Source: Limnobacter sp. SAORIC-580 | GTDB lineage: Bacteria > Pseudomonadota > Gammaproteobacteria > Burkholderiales > Burkholderiaceae_B | Reading direction: 5' to 3' | NCBI RefSeq assembly: GCF_013004065.1 | Contig: NZ_CP053084.1 | Span: 3,100,001-3,164,000 of the forward strand | DNA: 64,000 nucleotides | In this document: positions 54,448 to 61,773 of the stretch, piece after piece | How the letters are laid out: the number at the start of each line of letters is the position of its first letter | How positions within the stretch are numbered: position 1 is the first letter of the stretch | Position numbers and translations under genes: made by a program | Notes under the pieces: model-generated | The model's input: only the letters and a program-made list of their open reading frames with translations | Databases searched by the model: none | Told to the model about the DNA's origin: nothing

Positions 54448-54990
54448 CTATCGCCCCACAGGCCGCTTCGCCAGCTTGCGCTGCAAAGTTCGCCTGTGCA
54501 TGTTCAACGCACGCGCAGTGGCCGATACATTGCCTTCGTGCTCGTTGAGCACCCGCTGAATGTGCTCCCACTCCAGGCGGGAAACGGACATCGGTTGAAA
54601 GTCAGAAGCTTCGTCGTCGTTTGAAGCAACACTGCCTGAATCATCGTCCAAAGCCCGCAACACCGCAGCACTGTCCGCGGGCTTGGCCAAATAATTGTCA
54701 GCACCCAGCTTGATGGCCTGTACGGTGGTGGCAATGCTGGCGTAGCCGGTCAGTATCAAAATATTGGCACTGGGCTGCAAACTCCGTAGCTGCGTGATCA
54801 ACTGCAAACCCGATTGCTCGCCCAAATTCAAATCAAGCGTAATGTCGGTGAATTGCTGTTGCCCGGCAGCAAGCAGGGCCTGCTCCTTTTTGAATGCCAC
54901 ATCGGTCTTGAAACCCTTGCGTTCAAACGACAAAGCAAGGGTATTCGCAAACACCTCGTCATCGTCGACAATCAAGATCGAGCGCGTCAT
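54448..54990 (-). CDS. regA: Redox response regulator RegA/ActR/PrrA type
   Basis: 180 residues from the ATG at 54990, 4 bases inside the kinase gene end. Receiver domain: ILIVDDDEVFANTLALSFER, phospho-Asp in DITLDLNLGEQSGL, ILILTGYASIATTVQAIKLG, and Lys in ADNYLAKPAD. C-terminal Fis-type helix-turn-helix: VLNEHEGNVSATARALNMHR then RTLQRKLAKRP. This is the RegA architecture. Two palindromes resembling RegA/RegR boxes lie ahead of genes close by (56368 and 60243). The conserved RegA linker run of prolines is not present; the middle has an acidic Asp/Ser-rich linker. Confidence 0.9.
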   Translation of the reverse strand: MTRSILIVDDDEVFANTLALSFERKGFKTDVAFKKEQALLAAGQQQFTDITLDLNLGEQSGLQLITQLRSLQPSANILILTGYASIATTVQAIKLGADNYLAKPADSAAVLRALDDDSGSVASNDDEASDFQPMSVSRLEWEHIQRVLNEHEGNVSATARALNMHRRTLQRKLAKRPVGR

Positions 54991-56312
54991 TGCGGCAACA
55001 CCGGCAAGCTTAAACTGGCGCAAACGCCGGGGTTCAGGTTGCGAAGGCTCAGCTTTCCGCCTTCACGTTCCAAGAGGTTGGCCAGTAAAAAAAGGCCCAT
55101 GCCTTGCCCATTGGCTTGAAACAACTGTTGCCCGATTTTCGGCAATAACTCAGCATCAATACCACCGCCCGCATCATTCACAAAAAGGGTCAGGCTTTCG
55201 TGATCACATTGCATGCCCACCTGGAGAGGGTCTCTAACCGAGGCTCGCTGCTGGCTTTGCGCAGCATTGTCCAAGAGCGTAATCAAACCCAATTCAAGCA
55301 ACTCTTTGCGTACCTTGAATTCGCCTGCAATAGAGGCAATGCTGGGCATCAAGCGCACTTCATGTTGTGGGTTGCGGGTTCGCCAAATACCCAATGTGTT
55401 CTGAAGCCATTCGCTGGGCTTGATCATTTGTGCATCGGCATTGTGGCGTGGGTTGACCTCGATTTGATCCCGAAGCTGGCCCAGGGTGTCGGTGATGGAT
55501 TGAACCTGGGCACTGAGAACATTCATTTCCCGCAGCTGCGCCTGCATGGCGGGGTCGTTTTTCCAGTCTGAAACAATGGTGGCAATGGTCGACACTGGCG
55601 TGCCCAACTGGTGTGCAATGGAAGCAGCCTGGTTGCCCAGTGCCGCCAAACGCGACTCACTGGCCAAACGTTGCTGCGCGCGCCCCAAGGCTTGGTCGCG
55701 GTTGCGAATCGACGAACTCAAACGCGCCACAAAACCCACCAAAATCAACACGCTGACCAAAAAATTCAACCACATGCCCACCAGGTGAAAGTGAACCCCA
55801 TCGTCGGGATTGGCCAGTACCAAAGGTATGTAATTGCCCATCAACACTGTGTAAGCCACCACGCTGAACAGGGCAAGAACGGCAACTTGCGCCCAAGGCA
55901 GCAAAGCCGCAGCCAAGCCCAGAAGCGGCAAATAAAGTGACACGAAGGGATTGGTCACGCCACCCGTGAAATAAAGCACAAAGGTGAAGGCGGCCAGATC
56001 GGCAAACAACTGGGCAGCCACTTCAAAGCTGCCCACCGAATGCCCCTGACGCAGGCGAATAAAAGTGATGACATTGAGTAAAACCAGCGCACCCAAAATG
56101 ACTGTAAATACCGGCCAGGGAAGACTGACATGCAACAGCAAGCCGACCACCGCCAATAGCACAACCTGAGCGGCCAGCGCAAGCGTACGCATCCACATCA
56201 CTGTCACCATTTGCTGGCGGCGAACAGACAAATCGCTTTGGTCCATCAAGCCTTCAGTCCAAAGGTGCATGAAGGGACGGTGGTCGGGAAACAGGCTTGT
56301 TTTCATGCTCAC
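54987..56312 (-). CDS. regB: Redox sensor histidine kinase RegB/PrrB type
   Basis: 441 residues. Six membrane helices (~40-190) and the RegB quinone-binding loop TGGVTNPFVSLYLP (~110-122, GGxxNPF). Then coiled coil, H-box NQAASIAHQLGTPVSTIATI (phospho-His ~ 229) and HATPase with LLDNAAQSQQRAS and the G box GQGMGLFLLANLLEREGGK. The redox-active Cys of alphaproteobacterial RegB, expected in the helix after the H-box, is replaced (QVQSITDTLGQL has none). It would sense the ubiquinone/respiratory state and phosphorylate RegA. Stop overlaps regA start by 4 bases. Confidence 0.9.
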   Translation of the reverse strand: MSMKTSLFPDHRPFMHLWTEGLMDQSDLSVRRQQMVTVMWMRTLALAAQVVLLAVVGLLLHVSLPWPVFTVILGALVLLNVITFIRLRQGHSVGSFEVAAQLFADLAAFTFVLYFTGGVTNPFVSLYLPLLGLAAALLPWAQVAVLALFSVVAYTVLMGNYIPLVLANPDDGVHFHLVGMWLNFLVSVLILVGFVARLSSSIRNRDQALGRAQQRLASESRLAALGNQAASIAHQLGTPVSTIATIVSDWKNDPAMQAQLREMNVLSAQVQSITDTLGQLRDQIEVNPRHNADAQMIKPSEWLQNTLGIWRTRNPQHEVRLMPSIASIAGEFKVRKELLELGLITLLDNAAQSQQRASVRDPLQVGMQCDHESLTLFVNDAGGGIDAELLPKIGQQLFQANGQGMGLFLLANLLEREGGKLSLRNLNPGVCASLSLPVLPQ

Positions 56313-56367
56313 ATTCTAAGTGGCTTCTTGCTTCGCTGCCTTGAAATTGTGAGGTGTGCAGCCCGGC

Positions 56368-56384
56368 TGCGACAATATGCCGCA
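56368..56384. promoter_or_regulatory. RegA/RegR-like box ahead of regB and a TonB receptor gene
   Basis: TGCGACAATATGCCGCA. The inner 15 bases GCGACAATATGCCGC fit the RegR-type pattern GNGRCRTTNNGNCGC, as I recall it, at 14 of 15 positions. It stands between regB (minus, starts 56312) and the TonB receptor gene (plus, starts 56445), so it could control both. Confidence 0.55.
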
Positions 56385-56444
56385 TTCTCGCAGTGCAGGC
56401 CGTGGCGTATAAAGCGTGCTGGTTGATCTTGCCCGGACTATGCG

Positions 56445-58505
56445 ATGCGCGTTCATGCTTCTTTCAAAATGACTACCTTGTCTACAGGCCTGCTGTTAGC
56501 TTTTGCACCACTGGCTCAACCGGTGTTTGCAAACCCCGCACTCAGCAGCGTGGAAGTTCAGGCTCAACGCGAAGCACTGAGCGCAGCCAGCGTGCAAGTG
56601 GCCAGAGAAAAGCTGAACCAGACTGCGGGTGGTACCGCCGTGGTCGAGGCCGAAAGTTTTGAAGCAGGCAAAGCAGTGACCATTAAGGACATGCTGGACT
56701 TTACGCCCGGCGTATTTGCGCAAAGCCGGGTGAATGAAGAAGCACGGCTGAGCATTCGAGGCTCGGGCCTGTCGCGCACCTTTCACATGCGTGGCATACG
56801 CCTTTTGCAAGATGGTATTCCAATTAACCTGGCAGACGGTGGCTCGGATTTTCAGGACATCGACCCATTGGCCCTGCAACACGTTGAAGTGTACAAAGGA
56901 GCCAATGCCTTGCAGTATGGTGCGGCCAACTTGGGCGGGGCCATCAACTTCGTCACGCCCACCGGCTACACCACACCCAACAGCGTTTTGCGCCTGGATG
57001 CTGGTAGCCATGAATTTGCGCGCGCGCAATTTAAAACCGGCGATGTGCTGGGCAATTGGGATTATTTTGCATCGCTCTCGCAATTGCGTTCTGACGGGTT
57101 TCGGCAATTCAGTGGGCAAAAAAATACCCGTTTGAACGCCAATGCAGGTTTGAAAATTTCACCTCAACTGGAAACCCGGTTCTATGTCATTCACGGTGAC
57201 CTGAACCAGGAGTTGCCCGGCAACTTGACCAAGGCGCAGTTGCAAAGCAACCCCACACAGGCCAATGCCGCGTCGGCGGCTGCGAATTCTCAACGCGACT
57301 TTCTGATTACCCGCCTTGCCAACAAAACCACCTGGATTTCGCCAACAGGCGTGGAGTACAACGCCGGGGTGTATGCAGTGGACAAAAACCTGTACCACCC
57401 ACTGAGTTTTGGTTTGATTGACCAGCAAACCCGTGATGTGGGCACCTTTGGCAACCGGATTGCACAAGGTGAATTATGGGGTTTGCGGCACGACACCACC
57501 TTGGGTTACAACCTGGTGCACGGCATCACCGAGGCGCGCATATTCAACCATGTTCGCGGCGACCGAATCAGCCTTCGAAGCCATGAAGACCAAAAAGCCC
57601 ACAACATGGAGCTTTACGGAGAAAGTCGCCTGCACCTGACTGATTCCGTGCAATGGATCAATGGCCTGCAATGGACCCACGCCAAACGCACAGCAGACGA
57701 TCAGTTTTTAAGCGATGGCGATGGAAGCTACCAACGCCGCTACGCGCAGTTCAGCCCGAAAACCGGCTTGCTTTGGCAGGCCAGCGAGGCTGTGCAGGTG
57801 TATGGCAATTTGAGCCGTGCGTTCGAGCCACCCACGTTTTCTGAAACAAGCCCCACGCGTGCACTGGAGGCGCAGGAATCGACCACATTTGAAGTGGGTA
57901 CCCGCGGAGTGGCGCAAGAAATTCGCTGGGACATCAGTGCCTACTACAGCCAGTTGAACAATGAGTTTGTGAGCTACCAACTCAACCCGCTAGTGCCGGG
58001 CCTGAGCGCAATTCTGAATGCAGACAACACGGTGCATCAAGGTGTGGAAATTGGGCTCGCCGGGCCTTTCACGCGTGATTTGCTCAGGGCTGGCGATACT
58101 TTGAACTGGCAACTGGCTTACACCTTTGGCCGCTTCCGTTTTGACAATGACCGCGTATACGGCAACGCAGCCATACCGGGAATTCCGGAGCAATATGTTC
58201 GGGCCAAACTGGACTACGCCAACACTTTGGGCTGGACCCTGTCACCCAACATTGAATACGTGCCGCAAGGCTACTTTGTGGATTTGGCCAACACCTTGTC
58301 GTCAGATCCTTACCTGTTGCTTGGCTTGAATGCATCGTACAAATTCAGCGACACACTGCGCGTGTTTGTGGATGCCCGCAATTTGACAGACAAAGTGTAT
58401 GCCGCCACCACGGGTGTGATTGTGAATGCCAATGGGGCAGATTCAGCACAGTTTTCGCCGGGTGAAGGCAGAGGCATTTACGCGGGCGTTGAGGTGAAGT
58501 GGTGA
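56445..58505 (+). CDS. TonB-dependent outer membrane receptor
   Basis: 686 residues. Start at 56445 chosen because it gives a charged n-region (MRVHASFK) before the hydrophobic LSTGLLLAFAPLAQPVFA signal, cut after VFA. The plug has KAVTIKDMLDFTPGVFAQSR and VEVYKGANALQYGAANLGGA, then NFVTPTGYTT. The barrel ends with ARNLTDKVYAATTGVIVNAN and PGEGRGIYAGVEVKW, a terminal Trp in place of Phe, which is accepted. Likely takes up a ferric siderophore or other large metal complex. An adjacent RegA-like box and downstream PepSY gene suggest an iron-related unit under redox control. Confidence 0.9.
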   Translation: MRVHASFKMTTLSTGLLLAFAPLAQPVFANPALSSVEVQAQREALSAASVQVAREKLNQTAGGTAVVEAESFEAGKAVTIKDMLDFTPGVFAQSRVNEEARLSIRGSGLSRTFHMRGIRLLQDGIPINLADGGSDFQDIDPLALQHVEVYKGANALQYGAANLGGAINFVTPTGYTTPNSVLRLDAGSHEFARAQFKTGDVLGNWDYFASLSQLRSDGFRQFSGQKNTRLNANAGLKISPQLETRFYVIHGDLNQELPGNLTKAQLQSNPTQANAASAAANSQRDFLITRLANKTTWISPTGVEYNAGVYAVDKNLYHPLSFGLIDQQTRDVGTFGNRIAQGELWGLRHDTTLGYNLVHGITEARIFNHVRGDRISLRSHEDQKAHNMELYGESRLHLTDSVQWINGLQWTHAKRTADDQFLSDGDGSYQRRYAQFSPKTGLLWQASEAVQVYGNLSRAFEPPTFSETSPTRALEAQESTTFEVGTRGVAQEIRWDISAYYSQLNNEFVSYQLNPLVPGLSAILNADNTVHQGVEIGLAGPFTRDLLRAGDTLNWQLAYTFGRFRFDNDRVYGNAAIPGIPEQYVRAKLDYANTLGWTLSPNIEYVPQGYFVDLANTLSSDPYLLLGLNASYKFSDTLRVFVDARNLTDKVYAATTGVIVNANGADSAQFSPGEGRGIYAGVEVKW

Positions 58506-58525
58506 GGTGAGTTAAACAGTGTGGT

Positions 58526-58696
58526 TTGGATCTGCTGTTGCCATGCCTAAGCAAGTCTTCTCGTTCCGGCTTGATGCTTCTGGCTTGGGGCATGCGAAAC
58601 GCTTTGGCGTCTTCGCATCGACTCCTTACGGAGTCGCCCCGCGCTGCGAATCCGCCGGGAAGCCTTGCAAAGCCGGCATGGCAACAGCAGATCCAA
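58526..58696. mobile_element. 171-bp element with perfect 22-bp terminal inverted repeats
   Basis: TTGGATCTGCTGTTGCCATGCC (58526-58547) and its exact reverse complement (58675-58696) flank ~127 bases. The inside has a short hairpin CGACTCC-TTAC-GGAGTCG (58619-58636). No coding capacity for a transposase. It fits a MITE-like non-autonomous element or a large regulatory/terminator hairpin between the convergent TonB receptor and PepSY genes. Confidence 0.7.
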
Positions 58697-58721
58697 CCCC
58701 CATCCATGGCACACGATCACC

Positions 58722-60182
58722 TCAACAGCGCCGGCTGCTCAGCCCAAACCCGGCCATCATCACCATGGCCAGCACAACCACCACGCACATCACGATGTTT
58801 TGCACATCGCGCCCTAATCCACCCAGAAAGCTCCATTTGTGAAGCATGCTGAAACTCCAGATCTCGGGTTTGGCTGAATTCAGGGTGATGTCGGCCAGCA
58901 CACCTGTGGCTGTGTCCACAAAAACGCTGGCATTCAAGGGTGCGCCGTACTCGAACTTCCACACCGGCAAACGCTTGTTGCGAAAGTCGTAGTCGCCGCC
59001 AAAGCACGTGACCAAACTCGCTTGCTGAACAGCCTCGCGCGGAAGGCCTGTGTGCAGCTGTGCAAGTTGATGAGCCATTTCACGATCACCGTCTTGCCAC
59101 AACAACCCTGTGTTCGCATTCAGATACATGGCGGGTCCTGTTGGCTGAACACCGTCAAAGCGTGCGGTGCGAATGGCCTGGGCATTGTCGGGCACACCGT
59201 TTTTTGAAAGTGGCAAAGCAAAACGATACAACAGCTCGCCATTCTGGTTTGCAACAAGCGATAAACCTGTCACTGGTAAATCTCGAGTCAATTCAGTCCA
59301 GTTGGAATGAAGTGGGAAGTGCAATTTTTGCAGGTCAATCGCCGGGCGCATTACCAGTTGCGATTTTTCATCTGGCCAACCATGCTGCACCACGTGGTAC
59401 ACACCGCTGAAAGAAAACATCAACACGGGCACCACCAGCACATAGCCTGCTATTCGGTGCCAACCCTTGGCGCCCGCTGCACGCACCTTTCGTCGAATCA
59501 ACACCAGCATGGCCAAACCACTACCAGCCATCGTGAACAGCACACCTACCAGCACAGCGATCAACAACACACGGGGTGTTTCGGCGGCATTGGGCACCCA
59601 GCTCCAGGTGTGGAGCCACTGGAACACAGTTTGAACCTGGTGCTTGGTGTTGTCGGAAACAGCCGCCAATGAAGCAGTTTCTGTGTACACATAGGCGTTC
59701 AGGCCATCGGCCTGATCAAATTGCACCCGGTACACCGGCAACAAGCGGTTTACCGCTGGGTAGTCATTGGAAAATTTCTCAATGCGTTCCACTTTGGCAA
59801 TTTCGGCGTAAGGTGTATTCAAATAATGACGGGCCAAAAAAGCTGCATAAACCGGATCGTAATTGGGCAACTCCAGTCCTGTGTTCAAGTCGAAATAGCG
59901 CCTGGGTGCAAATTGCGATTCAGTGATTTGTAACAAATTGGCCGATTCCGCCACCACCAACCGAACAAACTGTGCCTGTTCAACCCCAGCTTTTTTCAGG
60001 ATTTGTTCAAAAGGCAATGCGTCTTGCAGATTCAATACACGTTGGGGTGGCGCAAACACCGCCTGTTGCACGCCAAAAGTAGTAAGCCAGGGGTGCAACA
60101 AACCCGACACGCCCCACAGCAACATGGCGGCAAAGCCGAACAACGCCAATGCGCGGTGCAGTTTCAACAACTTGATCTTCAT
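58722..60182 (-). CDS. PepSY-domain transmembrane protein
   Basis: 486 residues from the ATG at 60182. N-terminal helix KLHRALALFGFAAMLLWGVS with the LHR start motif of PepSY_TM proteins; a periplasmic region with PepSY-like parts (~45-205, e.g. RRYFDLNTGLELPNYD, RVQFDQADGLNAYVYTETAS), central helices (VLLIAVLVGVLFTMAGSGLA, RIAGYVLVVPVLMFSFSGVY), another periplasmic loop, and a last helix NIVMCVVVVLAMVMMAGFGL. Such proteins often stand next to TonB receptors and reduce or handle iron/copper chelates in the periplasm. It converges on the second TonB receptor. A RegA-like palindrome lies upstream. Confidence 0.85.
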   Translation of the reverse strand: MKIKLLKLHRALALFGFAAMLLWGVSGLLHPWLTTFGVQQAVFAPPQRVLNLQDALPFEQILKKAGVEQAQFVRLVVAESANLLQITESQFAPRRYFDLNTGLELPNYDPVYAAFLARHYLNTPYAEIAKVERIEKFSNDYPAVNRLLPVYRVQFDQADGLNAYVYTETASLAAVSDNTKHQVQTVFQWLHTWSWVPNAAETPRVLLIAVLVGVLFTMAGSGLAMLVLIRRKVRAAGAKGWHRIAGYVLVVPVLMFSFSGVYHVVQHGWPDEKSQLVMRPAIDLQKLHFPLHSNWTELTRDLPVTGLSLVANQNGELLYRFALPLSKNGVPDNAQAIRTARFDGVQPTGPAMYLNANTGLLWQDGDREMAHQLAQLHTGLPREAVQQASLVTCFGGDYDFRNKRLPVWKFEYGAPLNASVFVDTATGVLADITLNSAKPEIWSFSMLHKWSFLGGLGRDVQNIVMCVVVVLAMVMMAGFGLSSRRC

Positions 60183-60242
60183 GGTGGAATTCACGCTTGC
60201 CCAAACAAGCACGAATTATCCGGCAGTGTTTGCAGACAAGGC

Positions 60243-60259
60243 TGCGACATATCGTCGCA
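60243..60259. promoter_or_regulatory. RegA/RegR-like box ahead of the PepSY gene
   Basis: TGCGACATATCGTCGCA, with perfect 6-bp arms TGCGAC/GTCGCA around ATATC. The inner 15 bases GCGACATATCGTCGC match 14 of 15 of the recalled RegR pattern. It sits 61 bases upstream of the PepSY gene start on the minus strand, in the short gap after the LysR gene. Confidence 0.6.
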
Positions 60260-60266
60260 GGGAAAC

Positions 60267-61172
60267 TTATGCGCCACGCACTTTGGTCACCATGTCGATG
60301 AAAGCGCGTAACTTCAGTTGCGCTTGCGTGCGTGCTGGAAAGTACAAATACAAACCTGAGGTTTTCGGAATGAACTCACTCAACACAGGCACCAGGCTGC
60401 CCTCTGCCAACTCGCGCTCTACCTCGTACTGCGCCACATAGGCCAAACCCAAACCCTGGCGTGCAAAGTTGATCAGGATATCCCGGTTGTTCACCACCAC
60501 CGGGCTTGGCAAGTCTACAAAAAACTGCCGCTTGCTACGGACAAACTCCCAACGGTGAAAGGTACCGCTGGTCACGAAGCGGTACATAATTGCATCGTGT
60601 TGCTGCAAATCCTCAGGCTTTGCAGGTTTGCCATGGCGCTTGAAATATTCCGGGCTGCCCACCACATGAAAAGCCAGATCGGGAGTCAGGCGCACGCCCA
60701 CCATGTCCTTGTCTACCGATTCGCCCAAGCGAATACCTGCATCGTAGCGACCTTCCAGCAAATCGGTCAGGCCTTCATCAATCGTGATGTCCAGTTTCAC
60801 ATCCGGGTACTTCTGGCGGAACTCTGCCACAATAGGCTCGACCAAATAGGTGCAGGCCGATCGTTTCATATTCAGTCGAAGCGTGCCGATCGGCTTTTCC
60901 CGAAATTGTCCCAAAGCGGCAATTGCCTCATCAATTTCCTGCGTAGCGGGGTTCAAACGCGAGAACAATGCCTGGCCTGCTTCAGTCAAAGCCACTTTGC
61001 GGGTAGTCCGCTGAAACAACACCACGCCATGGCGTTCTTCCAGCACCCGAATCGCCTTGCTCACCGCTGTGGGCGTAATGCCCAGCTGCGCGGCCGCCAA
61101 TGTAAAACTGCTGTGTTCGGCCACGGTTAAAAACACCGGGATGCCATCAAGCAAGTCTTTGTCGAGCACCAT
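60267..61172 (-). CDS. LysR-family regulator, divergent from a molybdenum hydroxylase operon
   Basis: 301 residues from the ATG at 61172, which follows a GGGGGG RBS. N-terminal helix-turn-helix (~6-65, LLDGIPVFLTVAEHSSFTLA, ITPTAVSKAIRVLEERHGVV), then a LysR substrate domain (~90-300; IGTLRLNMKRSACTYLVEPI, VKLDITIDEGLTDLLEGRYD, AGIRLGESVDKDMVGVRLTP). It looks like the common DmlR/AaeR-type group of proteobacteria. It is likely to control the divergently transcribed iorAB genes across the 130-base gap. Effector unknown. Confidence 0.9.
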   Translation of the reverse strand: MVLDKDLLDGIPVFLTVAEHSSFTLAAAQLGITPTAVSKAIRVLEERHGVVLFQRTTRKVALTEAGQALFSRLNPATQEIDEAIAALGQFREKPIGTLRLNMKRSACTYLVEPIVAEFRQKYPDVKLDITIDEGLTDLLEGRYDAGIRLGESVDKDMVGVRLTPDLAFHVVGSPEYFKRHGKPAKPEDLQQHDAIMYRFVTSGTFHRWEFVRSKRQFFVDLPSPVVVNNRDILINFARQGLGLAYVAQYEVERELAEGSLVPVLSEFIPKTSGLYLYFPARTQAQLKLRAFIDMVTKVRGA

Positions 61173-61230
61173 GAAAAACCCCCCATTGTGAACCAAATGT
61201 TAATAACCAATACACCATAGTCGCCTTTAT

Positions 61231-61243
61231 CTTGATAATCAAG
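61231..61243. promoter_or_regulatory. Short palindrome CTTGA-TAA-TCAAG in the LysR/ior gap
   Basis: A 5-bp perfect palindrome, overlapped by TTATC-TT-GATAA, lies in the gap between the LysR gene and the ior operon. LysR proteins usually bind short interrupted palindromes of T-N11-A type near such a gap, so this may be the operator. Weak on its own. Confidence 0.35.
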
Positions 61244-61302
61244 GGGGCTAGACTGTAGGAATAGGTGCACTGCAACATTTTTTAGAATACCGGAGGTGAT
61301 GA

Positions 61303-61761
61303 ATGGTTGATTTTGTATTGAACGGCAAAGCCGTCAGTGTGAATGTGGATGGCGACACGCCACTGCTTTGGGTGCTTCGCGACGACCTGGACATGACAGG
61401 CACCAAATTTGGTTGCGGCATGGGCCTTTGCGGCGCTTGCACAGCGCATGTCGATGGCGAGCCTGTGCGCAGTTGCTCCACACCAGTATCAACCGTTGCG
61501 GGCAAAAAAGTTAGCACCATCGAAGCCATGCAAAACGACAAAGTCGGCTCGGCCGTTCAGGCAGCCTGGCAAAAGCTCGACGTGGTGCAGTGTGGTTACT
61601 GCCAGTCAGGGCAAATCATGTCGGCCACTGCTTTGCTGGCCAGCAACCCGAAGCCCACCGACGACGACATTGATGCAGCCATGGCAGGCAATGTGTGCCG
61701 CTGTGCCACCTATGTGCGCATTCGCGCGGCCATTCACGAAGCCGCCAAAACATTGGCTTAA
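61303..61761 (+). CDS. iorA: Isoquinoline 1-oxidoreductase-like small (2Fe-2S) subunit
   Basis: 152 residues. Plant-type 2Fe-2S cluster: [20 protein letters not shown], with the fourth ligand in VRSCSTP. Second all-alpha 2Fe-2S domain: [20 protein letters not shown] and [20 protein letters not shown]. It carries electrons from the molybdenum subunit encoded next to an acceptor. Together they form a two-subunit xanthine-oxidase-family hydroxylase lacking a FAD subunit. Start 61303 has GGAGG ahead. Name iorA is by family; the substrate may be another aldehyde or N-heterocycle. Confidence 0.9.
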   Translation: MVDFVLNGKAVSVNVDGDTPLLWVLRDDLDMTGTKFGCGMGLCGACTAHVDGEPVRSCSTPVSTVAGKKVSTIEAMQNDKVGSAVQAAWQKLDVVQCGYCQSGQIMSATALLASNPKPTDDDIDAAMAGNVCRCATYVRIRAAIHEAAKTLA

Positions 61762-61773
61762 GGAGAAATATTC

